The translations under genes were made by a program, and so were the position numbers. A stretch of DNA of 64,000 nt from the NCBI GenBank assembly GCA_963832895.1, contig CAWHVQ010000009.1, positions 204,523-268,522 on the forward strand, in the 5' to 3' direction. This DNA is from JAMXLO01 sp963832895 (GTDB taxonomy: Bacteria; Pseudomonadota; Alphaproteobacteria; Acetobacterales; Acetobacteraceae). The notes below the pieces were generated by a model that saw only the letters and a list, made by a program, of their open reading frames with translations, searched no databases and was not told where the DNA came from. Shown here one piece after another: positions 8,308 through 17,195 of this stretch (positions are counted from its first letter, which is position 1; the number at the start of each line of letters is the position of its first letter).

Positions 8308-10311
8308 GCCACCGGCCGCTCGCTTCACCACCAGCCCCTGCCCGGTCGGCAGTTCCAGCACGGCGTGGCCACGATCCCGCATGAACTCATCCACCGCGAG
8401 TTTCTGGTCGCGATAGCCGCTCCAGCCATAGTCGTCGAACACGATCATTCCGCCGGGGCTGACCCGCTCGAACAGCGCATCCAACGCGCCCAGCTCGGCC
8501 TGGGCGTTGTTCATGTCCACGTGCAGAAAGGCGATCCGCCGCGGCGCCACCTCGGCCAGCACATCGGGCACCCTGCCGCGGGTAACCAGCACGTTCGGCC
8601 AGGCGCCGAACCGCGCACGCACTCGATCGAACAGCTCGGGGGCGTGCGCCGGCAGACGCCTGCCCTCGCCCACACCCCCGGACGGATCGAACAGGTCGTA
8701 GAGAAAACACCGTCGGCCGGGCAGTCCGGCGAGGTAGCGCAGGACAACGGCCATCGAGTAGCCCTGGTAGCTGCCGCATTCGACGTAGTCGCCCTCTATC
8801 CCCAGACAGCTCTCCGCCGACCAGCACAATGTATGCGTCCGCCAGACGATCGTGAGTTCGGCCTCCGACGGTCGTTCCGCCGTCACCGCAGTGATAAAGC
8901 GTTGCTCGGTCAGGAAGCCCCGGCTGTGGCTGAACGTGATGAGGTTGTCGGCCACGAACCAGGGATCGCTAGTGTCGCCCATACGGGCGACCAACATATT
9001 CAGCGCATCCACGATACCGGGATGGCGCTTCAGGCCCCAGAACATGTGCGGGACGCGCAGTTCGCCGGATGGTGTCCGCTCGGGCACCGGCATCACCCGC
9101 GCCGCCCGCGGAGCGCCGCTCTTGGGCAGCAGCCCGTCCAGTTGCGCAGGCGTCACCGCAGTCAGCATCGACGCCGCGAGCCGCACGGCGTCAGCGACGT
9201 TGGCGATGCCAGCCAGCGCGCCGTCCACGGCCAGGCAGGTCGTCCGCCCGCCGGCGTCGGTTACGGGACCATGGAATGCCACCTCGGGTGCCTGCCTTTT
9301 CGGCGGCAAATTGAAGTTGCTGGTATCAATGCCGTATCGCTGCCCGACCTGCCGCATCTCGGCGATGGTCTGGTCGTATAGTTTGGGATCCCGGTTCGCG
9401 CCCAGCCCCATTCGCAACAGCACATTGCGCATGTTGACGGTGATGTCCGGATCATCCTTGAAGAAGATCTCCTTTGCCGTCACCAGCGCCGAAGCCACTG
9501 TTAGCTCAAGGTTCGCGGTGTCCAGGAAATACTCGATCAGCTTGGCGCGCAACTCCGGATTCTCGGCATGGTAGCGCTTCTGTAGCGGCACGCCATCACT
9601 GCCGATGAACAAAGCATTGCCATTGCTGTGGCCGGACGCACCGCAGATCGACAACGGCCGGTCTATGTGGAGGAACTCCTCCATCGCCCACAGATTGGCG
9701 ATACCGGAATGGACGTCCTGGACGGGGCCGGCGAAGTATTGGCCGCCGCAGAATGTCTTTACCTTGTCGATCACCGAGCGGCGCACAAACGCGGCATTGT
9801 AGATCAGCGGGGTATCCGTCCAGACGAGTGTTCCGTCGTACAGCTGGTGCAGCAGGTCACGGCAGCGACGAATGGTTCCTGCGACGGGACCAGGCAGATT
9901 GACAAGGAGACGGTTGCGCGCTGCGACGCGCAACGAGTTTGACCAGTCGTAATTGTGCGGTGCCCAATGCAAGGCTCCAAGGGTCGACCGGCTCGACATC
10001 ACCGTGTCGGCGATCGCACAGGCATCCGGCATCATGCCGTCGTCGTCGCCGATGAAGGCCACGAACTCTCCGCTGCTCGCCGCCAACGCCGCCTCGAAGT
10101 TTGCTGAATACGGCAGGATGCTCGGCGAACTCTTGAGCACGATGCGTGCCGAAGCGAACGCGGCGACGACATCGTTGGTCGCCTGATCGTTGCCGTTGTT
10201 CTGGACGACGACCTCGAAATCCGGATGAGTCTGCGCCAGAGCGGTCTCGATGGCGAACCGCAGGGTGTCGGCGCGCTGACGTGTCGGAATTATGATAGAA
10301 AAGCGCGGCAT
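8293..10311 (-). CDS. Fused GT2 glycosyltransferase and TylF-type O-methyltransferase
   Basis: A 672-residue two-domain protein. Residues 1-230 are a family 2 glycosyltransferase: SIIIPTRQRADTL at the start and the metal-binding acidic run GDDDG at 88-92. Residues about 480-665 are a class I SAM-dependent methyltransferase of the TylF/macrocin O-methyltransferase family: YVECGSYQGYS (509-519), then LHVDMN (593-598) and IVFDDYGWSGYRDQK (620-634), including the metal-binding Asp pair of this family. The start has AGGAGAG upstream. It probably adds and methylates a sugar on a surface polysaccharide, protein or secondary metabolite. The alpha/beta hydrolase gene ends 28 bases upstream on the same strand. 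Confidence 0.88.
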   Translation of the reverse strand: MPRFSIIIPTRQRADTLRFAIETALAQTHPDFEVVVQNNGNDQATNDVVAAFASARIVLKSSPSILPYSANFEAALAASSGEFVAFIGDDDGMMPDACAIADTVMSSRSTLGALHWAPHNYDWSNSLRVAARNRLLVNLPGPVAGTIRRCRDLLHQLYDGTLVWTDTPLIYNAAFVRRSVIDKVKTFCGGQYFAGPVQDVHSGIANLWAMEEFLHIDRPLSICGASGHSNGNALFIGSDGVPLQKRYHAENPELRAKLIEYFLDTANLELTVASALVTAKEIFFKDDPDITVNMRNVLLRMGLGANRDPKLYDQTIAEMRQVGQRYGIDTSNFNLPPKRQAPEVAFHGPVTDAGGRTTCLAVDGALAGIANVADAVRLAASMLTAVTPAQLDGLLPKSGAPRAARVMPVPERTPSGELRVPHMFWGLKRHPGIVDALNMLVARMGDTSDPWFVADNLITFSHSRGFLTEQRFITAVTAERPSEAELTIVWRTHTLCWSAESCLGIEGDYVECGSYQGYSMAVVLRYLAGLPGRRCFLYDLFDPSGGVGEGRRLPAHAPELFDRVRARFGAWPNVLVTRGRVPDVLAEVAPRRIAFLHVDMNNAQAELGALDALFERVSPGGMIVFDDYGWSGYRDQKLAVDEFMRDRGHAVLELPTGQGLVVKRAAGGRQNA

Positions 10312-10339
10312 GCGAGGACTCTCCTGGGGCAGATACCGG

Positions 10340-11290
10340 TCACGGCTCGACCGCTCGATCCACTATGAAGCTGCGCAACGCCGCTCGCGCGCCGTCCGGA
10401 TTGTCGAGCAGCACGGCGTGGCCGGTGTTCGGAACCCGCGGTGCCACCAGAAGCTTCGGATTCGCCGCCCGCAACAGGGCGATGTCGGCCGCCGTTACAA
10501 CTGAGGCGGCACCCGAAGATCGCCGCTCGCCGCCCGCGATGAGCAGACAGTTGAACGGCGCCCGCCGCACCATGTCGTGGTGCAGCGTCGTGCGCGCGAC
10601 AACGGGATCGGCCGGATCGAATCCCATGATCTCCACGCAGATGCGCCGCTGATAGGGGCGGCAGCCGCTATAGCGCCACGCCTCGCCGATCCACGCTGCC
10701 AGCTCCGGGCGGGTGAGATGGAACGGCGTATCGAGCAGCACGACATTACGTACCCGGTCCGGCCGCGACCGTGCCAGCGACAGCGCCACCAGGCCGCCCA
10801 GGGACTCGCCGACGACGAACAGGTTCCCGGCAGGCGGCAGCGCGCGGTCGAGCAGCGCGGCATATTCCGCGGCGAAGCCCTCCAGCGACACGTCCGCCAC
10901 CGTACCAGATGCGCCATGGCCAGGCAGCTCGCAGACCACGATATCGAACAGATCAGCAAAGGCCACTACGCGCGCGGCGGTCAGCGGCAACCACGTCAGC
11001 AGGCCGGGCAGGAACAGCGCCACTGGCCTGTCGGGTCGCGACTGTGCCGGGATGCGGAAAACGCTGACTTCCGCCGTACGGCCCTGGACGATACAGCCGC
11101 TGCCGGCCAGATCGTCACGTTGTGTCCGGATCGCCGTCGATGCCAGCGCGTGAAATTGCTCGATTGCCTCCTTCCGATCTCCGGTCTCATGCAGCCGATT
11201 GATGCGATGCATCTCCGCCGTGAACCAGGGGAGTGCCGCGGCAAGCCTTTGTGCCGGCGGATCGTCGTGGGACATCTTGTCCAGCCGCAT
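10340..11290 (-). CDS. Alpha/beta-fold hydrolase
   Basis: A 316-residue alpha/beta hydrolase. The nucleophile elbow is VVGESLGG with Ser at about 163. An early strand-loop ELPGHG (121-126) fits the cap-side region, and NTGHAVLLDNP near 288-298 carries the catalytic His. About 85 residues precede the hydrolase core. Start choice is uncertain between ATG 11290 and ATG 11275; neither has a strong ribosome site. It precedes the glycosyltransferase-methyltransferase gene on the same strand and may be co-transcribed. It could cleave or load an acyl group for that pathway, which is an inference from position. Confidence 0.83.
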   Translation of the reverse strand: MRLDKMSHDDPPAQRLAAALPWFTAEMHRINRLHETGDRKEAIEQFHALASTAIRTQRDDLAGSGCIVQGRTAEVSVFRIPAQSRPDRPVALFLPGLLTWLPLTAARVVAFADLFDIVVCELPGHGASGTVADVSLEGFAAEYAALLDRALPPAGNLFVVGESLGGLVALSLARSRPDRVRNVVLLDTPFHLTRPELAAWIGEAWRYSGCRPYQRRICVEIMGFDPADPVVARTTLHHDMVRRAPFNCLLIAGGERRSSGAASVVTAADIALLRAANPKLLVAPRVPNTGHAVLLDNPDGARAALRSFIVDRAVEP

Positions 11291-11448
11291 GCCGTGATGG
11301 CCGCACTGTGCGGCGAATTCGTGAAACCCCGGTGAACGCCGCTGCCATGGGGAGCGCAGGTTGCCAACCCGCGCTCGCGCGGTCTCGCGGACTGTGGGAA
11401 ATCCATCTAGGCTCGCCACAGATCGCCAACCACACCAGGAGCACGGAC

Positions 11449-12295
11449 ATGGATTTCGGCGCGTCGATGTTCTTCACCGACTACTCGATGACATCAGCGG
11501 AACTCGCCCAGGCGCTGGAGACGCGCGGCTTTGAATCGGTCTGGGCGCCCGAGCACTCGCACATTCCCACCTCCCGCCGCACGCCATTTCCGGGCGGTGG
11601 TGATCTGCCCAAGCAGGTACTACGACGCGATGGACCCGTTCGTGACGCTGACCGCGGCGGCGATGGCGACCAAGAACCTGAAGGTCGGCACCGGCGTCTG
11701 CCTCGTGAACCAGCGCGACACGATCCAGACCGCCAAGCTGGTGGCCTCGATCGATCAGGTATCCGGCGGCCGCTTCCTGTTCGGCATCGGCGTCGGCTGG
11801 AACGCCGAGGAGATGGAAGACCACGGCACGGCATTCGCCTCCCGCGCCAAGCTGGTGCGCGAGCGCGTCGAGGCGATGAAGGCGATCTGGACCAAGAGCA
11901 AGGCCGAGTACCAGGGCGAGTTCGTCAACTTCCCCGAGATGATGGCATGGCCAAAGTGCGTCCAGAAGCCGCATGCACCCGTGATCGTCGGCGGCGCCTT
12001 CCCGCAGGCGGCACGGCGCGCGGTGCGCTATGGCGACGGTTGGATTCCACTGGCCGGCCGCGGCGACATCCTGACCTCCATGAGCAAGTTCCGTGAGATG
12101 CTCAAGGAGGCCGGCCGCGCGGAAGCGTCGTGTCCGATCACGCTGTTCGGCTGCGCCGATGATGCCGACACGCTGAAGCGCTACCGAGACCTGGGCGTCG
12201 TGCGCGCCTGCGTCAGCCTGCCGGCGGCGAAGGGCGACACGGTGCTGCCGACCCTCGACAAATGGGCGGGGCTGATCCGTCAGGTCAACGGCTGA
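11449..12295 (+). pseudogene. LLM-class flavin-dependent oxidoreductase, copy 1, frameshifted
   Basis: This is a second copy of the gene at 12324, with the start MDFGASMFFTDYSMTSAELAQ and the same end. At AAGCAGG (11611-11617) there is one extra G compared with AAGCAG in copy 2, so the frame jumps after LPKQ and continues one frame over as YYDAMDPFVTLTAAAMATKN. Restored, it would be about 281 residues of a luciferase-like monooxygenase, probably F420- or FMN-dependent. The C-terminal domain lacks a few residues around the GRPDQYGD region of copy 2. Without correction the first frame gives a chimeric product. It may be a true pseudogene or a one-base assembly error. Confidence 0.82.
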
Positions 12296-12323
12296 ACCGC
12301 CACGCATGCAGGAAGGAAAGACG

Positions 12324-13181
12324 ATGCAGTTCGGCGCGTCGATGTTCTTCACCGACTATTCGATGACGGCAGCCGAGTTGGCTCAGGCGCTGGAAGCCCG
12401 CGGCTTCGAATCGGTCTGGGCCGCCGAGCACTCGCACATCCCGACCTCGCGGCGCTCGCCGTGGGGCGGGGGAGGCGAACTGCCGAAGCAGTATTACGAC
12501 GTGATGGACCCGTTCGTGACCCTGACGGCCGCCGCGGTGGCGACCAAGACACTGAAGATCGGCACCGGCGTCTGCCTGGTGAACCAGCGCGACACGATCC
12601 AGACCGCGAAGCTGGTGGCCTCGATCGATCAGGTGTCCGGCGGCCGCTTCCTGTTCGGCATCGGCATCGGCTGGAATGCCGAGGAGATGGAAGACCATGG
12701 CACGGTGTTCGCCACACGGGCCAAGCTGGTACGCGAGCGCGTCGAGGCGATGAAGGCGATCTGGACCAAGAGCAAGGCCGAATACCACGGCGAGCTGGTC
12801 AATTTCCCCGAAATGATGGCCTGGCCAAAGTGCGTGCAGAAGCCGCATGTGCCGGTGATCGTCGGCGGTGCCTATCCGCAGGCGGCGCGCCGCGCGGTGC
12901 GCTATGGCGACGGATGGATCCCGCTGGCCGGCCGGCCGGATCAGTACGGCGACGTGTTCGACTACGTGCCGAAGTTCCGCGCGATGCTGAAGGAGGCCGG
13001 TCGCGACGAGGCGTCATGCCCGGTGACGCTGTTCAATGTGCGCGAGGACGCAGATCTGCTGAAGCGCTATCGCGACCTCGGCGCGGCTCGCGTCAGCATA
13101 AGCCTGCCAGCCGAGAAGGCGGACAAGACGCTGCCCGTGCTGGATCGCTGGGCCAGGCTGATCAGCCAGATCAATGGCTGA
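12324..13181 (+). CDS. LLM-class flavin-dependent oxidoreductase, copy 2 (intact)
   Basis: A 285-residue luciferase-like monooxygenase-fold enzyme. Typical elements are FESVWAAEHSHIPTSR near residues 31-46, LKIGTGVCLVNQRDTIQTAK near 75-95, SGGRFLFGIGIGWNAEEMEDHG near 108-128 and VPVIVGGAYPQAARR near 180. The pattern is that of the probable F420-dependent or FMN-dependent subgroup (TIGR03619-like). The ATG at 12324 has GGAAGGAAAG just upstream. It is the intact partner of the frameshifted upstream duplicate, 28 bases away. The substrate is unknown. Confidence 0.9.
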   Translation: MQFGASMFFTDYSMTAAELAQALEARGFESVWAAEHSHIPTSRRSPWGGGGELPKQYYDVMDPFVTLTAAAVATKTLKIGTGVCLVNQRDTIQTAKLVASIDQVSGGRFLFGIGIGWNAEEMEDHGTVFATRAKLVRERVEAMKAIWTKSKAEYHGELVNFPEMMAWPKCVQKPHVPVIVGGAYPQAARRAVRYGDGWIPLAGRPDQYGDVFDYVPKFRAMLKEAGRDEASCPVTLFNVREDADLLKRYRDLGAARVSISLPAEKADKTLPVLDRWARLISQING

Positions 13182-13212
13182 GGCAGTCGCCGTGCCGCTG
13201 CGGGAGAACCAG

Positions 13213-13437
13213 ATGTCCGAAACAGTGGATGCACTGCTGAGCGACTTGCTCGACTGGCTGGCGCGAGAGGCGCGGCCTTACCATGACGTGATGGAAGCCT
13301 GGCGCACGTCGTGCCCTCGCCTGCCGGTGTGGGAGGACGCGAACGAGCGCGGTCTCATCGAGCACACGCGGATGGATGGCTGCGCGATGGTCCGTATCAC
13401 CCCGGCGGGCCGCGAGTTCCTGGCGCGGCGATACTGA
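13213..13437 (+). CDS. Small conserved-looking protein of unknown function
   Basis: A 74-residue protein starting MSETVDALLSDLLDWLAREA. The ATG at 13213 has GGGAG upstream; an ATG at 13174 that overlaps the oxidoreductase stop has none. The sequence is mixed alpha/beta with a winged-helix-like end (VWEDANERGLIEHTRMDG, then VRITPAGREFLA), as in small DNA-binding or adaptor domains, but no family was recognised with confidence. It follows the LLM oxidoreductase by 31 bases and may be co-transcribed. Confidence 0.7.
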   Translation: MSETVDALLSDLLDWLAREARPYHDVMEAWRTSCPRLPVWEDANERGLIEHTRMDGCAMVRITPAGREFLARRY

Positions 13438-13448
13438 TCGTCGCACAT

Positions 13449-13474
13449 AATGCGCAATCATATGGTTGCGCATT
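13449..13474. promoter_or_regulatory. Palindromic operator, probable ArsR binding site
   Basis: AATGCGCAA (13449-13457) and TTGCGCATT (13466-13474) are perfect reverse complements around a central CATATG (13459-13464). The site lies 43 bases before the SRPBCC start. It overlaps a plausible -35 (TTGCGC, 13466-13471) with a -10 TATATC at 13488-13493, spacing 16. An ArsR-family regulator is encoded two genes on, so autorepression is likely. Confidence 0.75.
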
Positions 13475-13516
13475 GCCGGAATTGGGCTATATCGACAGGC
13501 AACCAGGAGGTTGCCA

Positions 13517-13969
13517 ATGGAAGACCGCATCGAGAAGCGTATCGAACTCAAGGCGCCGGTGTCACGCGTGTGGCGGGCGTTGACCGATCACCGCGAGTTC
13601 GGCACGTGGTTTCGTGTCGCGCTGGAAGGCCCGTTCGTCCCTGGCCAGCAGGTTCGTGGTCGGATCACCTGGCCGGGCGCCGAGCATCTGACCATGACCG
13701 TCACGGTACGGCGCATGGAGCACGAACGGTTGTTCTCATTCACCTGGCACCCCTACGCCATCGACCCGGCTGTCGACTATTCCTCGGAGCCGACGACGCT
13801 GGTTGAGTTCACGCTCGAAGCCATTCCGGCCGGGACACTGCTGACGGTGGTCGAAACTGGATTTGCTGCGCTTCCGCCACATCGGCGCGACGAGGCATTC
13901 CGCATGAACGATCGGGGATGGTCGATCCAAGTGCAGAATATATCGCAATACCTTGGCGACGCGACATAG
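13517..13969 (+). CDS. SRPBCC (START/AHSA1-like) domain protein
   Basis: A 150-residue protein of the SRPBCC superfamily, AHSA1-like branch. It opens RIEKRIELKAPVSRVWRALTD, the usual first strand and helix, followed by WFRVALEGPFVPGQQV and RLFSFTWHP. Such proteins form a deep hydrophobic pocket for a small ligand. The ATG at 13517 has CAGGAGG seven bases upstream. It is followed, with a 17-base overlap, by an ArsR regulator, a very common pairing in bacteria that implies joint control by the palindrome at 13449. The ligand is unknown. Confidence 0.9.
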   Translation: MEDRIEKRIELKAPVSRVWRALTDHREFGTWFRVALEGPFVPGQQVRGRITWPGAEHLTMTVTVRRMEHERLFSFTWHPYAIDPAVDYSSEPTTLVEFTLEAIPAGTLLTVVETGFAALPPHRRDEAFRMNDRGWSIQVQNISQYLGDAT

Positions 13970-14294
13970 ATCGCGAACCCCGCGCATCGATCCGTCAGCA
14001 GTGTTTGCCGCGCTGGGCGATGCCACGCGGCTCTCGCTGGTCCGCAAACTCAGCGACGGCATGCCGCTGTCCATCGCGCGGCTTGCGGAAGGATCGGCGT
14101 TCACGCGGCAGGCGATCACCAAGCATCTGCATGTGCTGGAGAGCGCGGGTGTTGTAAGGCGCGAGCGGTGTGGACGCGAAAGCCTCTATCGTCTGGAACC
14201 CACACGCATCGAGGAAGTGCGCGCGTATCTCGACGGCATCTCGCGACACTGGGATGCTGCGCTCACGCGCCTCAAGGCACTCGTCGAAGGGTAG
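13953..14294 (+). CDS. ArsR-family winged-helix transcriptional regulator
   Basis: A 113-residue ArsR/SmtB-type regulator: AVFAALGDATRLSLVRKL (residues 17-34), then LSIARLAEGSAFTRQAITKHLHVLESAGVV, the helix-turn-helix, and a wing RRERCGRESLYRLEP. It lacks the metal-binding ELCVCDL-type Cys motif of classical ArsR, so it likely senses through its partner or an organic ligand. The start is TTG at 13953, overlapping the SRPBCC gene end, which suggests translational coupling. It probably represses its own operon through the palindrome upstream of the SRPBCC gene. Confidence 0.92.
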   Translation: MATRHRSRTPRIDPSAVFAALGDATRLSLVRKLSDGMPLSIARLAEGSAFTRQAITKHLHVLESAGVVRRERCGRESLYRLEPTRIEEVRAYLDGISRHWDAALTRLKALVEG

Positions 14295-14306
14295 CTGATG
14301 AGGCGA

Positions 14307-14906
14307 TCATGGTGCGGCGGCATGTTCCTCGCGTGCCGCCGTCCACACCTCGCGGGCGGCGTCCGCGTTCATCACCATGATGCCGAGGCCGACGATCAGG
14401 TCCGGCCAGACCGAGTGCCATAACAGAGCGGTCACCAGGCCGGCGGCGATGATCGCGACGTTCGCGAGCGCGTCGTTGCGGGCCGACAGGAAGGCTGCCC
14501 GCGTCAGGCTGCCGCGGTGACGGCGGTAGCCGGCGAGGATGAACGCGCAGAACAGGTTAATTGCCAGAGCGCCGAAGCCGGTCGCTGACAGCGGCAGCGG
14601 CGAAGGCACCGACGGGGCCATGAACTTCGTCCATGCTGTCCAGATCGTGGCCAGGCCCGGGACAAGCAGGATGCCCGCCAATGCCATGCCGAGCCGCGCA
14701 CGGCCGCGCGGCGTCCAGCCCAGTGCGACCGCGACAAGCAGACTGACCGCGGCATCTTCCAGAAAGTCGACGCTGTCGGCGAACAGCGACACCGAGCCGA
14801 TCGCGACGGCGACCGAAAACTCAATGCCGAAATAGCCGAGGTTCAGCACCGCGACGAGCCGAACCGCGCCGCGCAACTCTGCATCTTGTGTGGATGGCGG
14901 TGCCAC
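14307..14906 (-). CDS. Cation transporter, CDF-like membrane domain
   Basis: A 199-residue membrane protein with five or six hydrophobic segments. LNLGYFGIEFSVAVAIGSVSLFADSVDFLED is like the first two helices of cation diffusion facilitators, with the metal-site D-x-x-x-D of helix 2. LSARNDALANVAIIAAG matches the helix 5 region, with Asn-Asp where HxxxD is usual. There is no cytosolic C-terminal domain, as in short cation transporters. The GTG at 14906 is preferred because AGGAGG lies four bases upstream. An ATG at 14963 would overlap the divergent enoyl-CoA hydratase start. Confidence 0.8.
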   Translation of the reverse strand: MAPPSTQDAELRGAVRLVAVLNLGYFGIEFSVAVAIGSVSLFADSVDFLEDAAVSLLVAVALGWTPRGRARLGMALAGILLVPGLATIWTAWTKFMAPSVPSPLPLSATGFGALAINLFCAFILAGYRRHRGSLTRAAFLSARNDALANVAIIAAGLVTALLWHSVWPDLIVGLGIMVMNADAAREVWTAAREEHAAAP

Positions 14907-14961
14907 TGGACCTCCTGGCTTCGCACGAGCACTCTTGCGACCGAGCGACCGGAATGCTGCC

Positions 14962-15756
14962 ATGCCGAATACATACGCGACACTGCAAACATCGAAACCG
15001 CAGCCGGACACGCTGCTGGTCACGCTGACCCGCCCCGAGGTCGCCAACGCGATGAATACGCAGATGGGCCTCGATCTGCTCGACCTGTTCCACACCATTG
15101 CCGGCACGCCAAACGAACAGCGCTGCGTCGTGCTCACCGGCGCCGGCTCGCGCGCGTTCTGTGCGGGCGGCGACCTGAAAGAGCGCAACGACATGACCGA
15201 TCAGCAGTGGCAGAACCAGCACCTGATCTTCGAGCGGGCCATCCGTGCCATCACCCATTGCCCCGTGCCGATCATCGCCGCGGTGAACGGCGCCGCCTAT
15301 GCCGGTGGCATGGAGATCTCGCTCTGCGCCGACTTCATCTACGCAGCCGAGCACGCCCGCTTCGCGTTGACCGAGGTGACGCTCGGCATCATGCCAGGCG
15401 CCGGCGGCACCCAGACGCTGCCGCGCGCGGTAGGAGCGCGGCGTGCGAAGGAGATCCTCCTTACCGGCAAACCGTTCACCGCGCAGCAGGCGTTCGAGTG
15501 GGGCATGGTGAACCGCATCTGCCAGGCTGACGCGCTGCTGGCCGATGCACTGGAGACCGCTGCCACCATCGCGAACAACGCGCCGATATCGACGCGGCAG
15601 ATCAAGCAGTCGGTGAATTACGGGCTGAACATGGACCTCGCCAGCGGCATGATGTTCGAGATCGAGGCGTATAACCGCATGGTGCCAACCGAGGACCGCC
15701 GCGAGGGCATCCGCGCGTTCAATGAGAAGCGCAAGCCGGAATTCCGGGGGCGTTGA
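14962..15756 (+). CDS. Enoyl-CoA hydratase/isomerase family protein
   Basis: A 264-residue crotonase-fold protein. The oxyanion-hole segments are present: SRAFCAGGDLKE near residues 63-74 and AAVNGAAYAGGMEISLCADF near 103-122. The catalytic region follows, LTEVTLGIMPGAGGTQTLPRAVG, with the Glu typical of hydratases. It acts on acyl-CoA thioesters in the cytosol. The start MPNTYATLQ at 14962 fits the family; an upstream ATG at 14890 adds a low-complexity leader. It is 12 bases before an MmgE/PrpD gene, so the pair may process a branched or methylcitrate-like intermediate. Confidence 0.92.
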   Translation: MPNTYATLQTSKPQPDTLLVTLTRPEVANAMNTQMGLDLLDLFHTIAGTPNEQRCVVLTGAGSRAFCAGGDLKERNDMTDQQWQNQHLIFERAIRAITHCPVPIIAAVNGAAYAGGMEISLCADFIYAAEHARFALTEVTLGIMPGAGGTQTLPRAVGARRAKEILLTGKPFTAQQAFEWGMVNRICQADALLADALETAATIANNAPISTRQIKQSVNYGLNMDLASGMMFEIEAYNRMVPTEDRREGIRAFNEKRKPEFRGR

Positions 15757-15768
15757 GGAGGAAGCGAC

Positions 15769-17148
15769 ATGAACGTCATCGCCGACATCACTGCCCAAGG
15801 GGCATCACGAGGCCTCACCCACGCACTGGTCGAACAGGCGCGCACGCTGAGCTACGCCGATCTGCCCGACGATGTGCGCATGCTGGCGCGGCAATGCGTG
15901 CTGGATTACGTCGCATGCACGCTAGCCGGGGCGAAGGAAGAACTGACCGACATCCTGCTGGCGGAGGCGTGGGAACAGGGCGGAACTCCGGTCGCGACGG
16001 TGATCGGGCATTCGACGCGTCTGCCGGTGCTCTCTGCCGCGCTGGTAAACGGCGCCGCGTCGCATGCACTCGACTTCGATGACGTCAACCTGGCGATGAC
16101 CGGCCATCCGTCGGTGGTGCTGTTGTCGGCACTGCTGCCGCTGGCGGAAGAACGCGGCAGTTCAGGACGGGAAGTGCTGACCGCTTTCGTCGCGGGCTAC
16201 GAACTCGAATGCAGGCTCGGACTGCTGCTCGCGCCGGGTCATTACAACGTACTCGGCTTCCATGCCACCGGGACACTCGGCAGCTTCGGCGCTGCGGCGG
16301 CGTGCGCGCATCTGCTTGGGCTCGACGCGGAGAAGTTTGCGACCGCCCTTGGCATCGCGGGAACCCAGGCGGCGGGCTTGAAATCGATGTTCGGCACGAT
16401 GTGCAAGCCGCTGCATGCCGGCAAGGCAGCGTATCACGGCGTGCTCGCCGCGCGGCTGGCGCAGCGTGGCTTCACCAGCCGCAGCGATGTGCTGGAGTGC
16501 CCGCAGGGTTTTGCTCGCACGCATAGCCCCGACTTCAATCCGGCGGACGCGCTGGCCACACCGCCTGCCGGCTTCCACATTCGCAACAACCTCTTCAAGT
16601 ATCACGCCGCCTGCTACATGACCCACGCGCCGATCGAGGCGGCACGCAAGCTGCGCGAACAGCACGGCCTGACACCAGACAGCATCGCGCGCATCAGGCT
16701 GCGGCTCGACAAATCCTGTGACCGCATCTGCAACATACCCGCGCCCCGCACCGGGCTCGAGGCGAAGTTCAGCCTGCGCCTGACCACGGCGATGGCGCTC
16801 GCCGGCGTCGATACCGGTGGTCTGGCAAGCTATTCCGAGGCGACGGCTGCTGATCCCACTCTGATCTCGCTGCGCGACAAGGTGGAATTCGATTTCCAGA
16901 ATGGCCGGCCGAATACACTGGCCGATCTGGAGCTGGTGCTGGCCGACGGTCGGCGTGTCGCGGCAACCCATGATGCCGGTGTTCCCGCAGCCGATATCGT
17001 GGAACAGGGACGACGGGTCGAGGAAAAATTCACCTCGCTCGCGGAACCGATCCTGGGCGGTGCTGCGACGCGCGACCTGATTGGCGAGATCGGCCGCTTG
17101 GATGCGCTGAGCGATCTGCGGGGCGTCATGCGCCTGTGCGGAACCTGA
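15769..17148 (+). CDS. MmgE/PrpD family protein
   Basis: A 459-residue member of the 2-methylcitrate dehydratase-like MmgE/PrpD family. Landmarks are the helical start LSYADLPDDVRMLARQCVLDYVAC, NGAASHALDFDDVN near residues 91-104, GYELECRLG, and KSMFGTMCKPLHAGKAA near 205-221. Family members include PrpD and iminodisuccinate hydrolase, but most are of unknown substrate. GGAGGAAGCGAC precedes the ATG. It directly follows the enoyl-CoA hydratase gene and likely shares its transcript. Confidence 0.92.
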   Translation: MNVIADITAQGASRGLTHALVEQARTLSYADLPDDVRMLARQCVLDYVACTLAGAKEELTDILLAEAWEQGGTPVATVIGHSTRLPVLSAALVNGAASHALDFDDVNLAMTGHPSVVLLSALLPLAEERGSSGREVLTAFVAGYELECRLGLLLAPGHYNVLGFHATGTLGSFGAAAACAHLLGLDAEKFATALGIAGTQAAGLKSMFGTMCKPLHAGKAAYHGVLAARLAQRGFTSRSDVLECPQGFARTHSPDFNPADALATPPAGFHIRNNLFKYHAACYMTHAPIEAARKLREQHGLTPDSIARIRLRLDKSCDRICNIPAPRTGLEAKFSLRLTTAMALAGVDTGGLASYSEATAADPTLISLRDKVEFDFQNGRPNTLADLELVLADGRRVAATHDAGVPAADIVEQGRRVEEKFTSLAEPILGGAATRDLIGEIGRLDALSDLRGVMRLCGT

Positions 17149-17195
17149 AGCCGGAATCTGCGTTCCTCTGGAGCAACAACACCAGAGGGCCGGCC

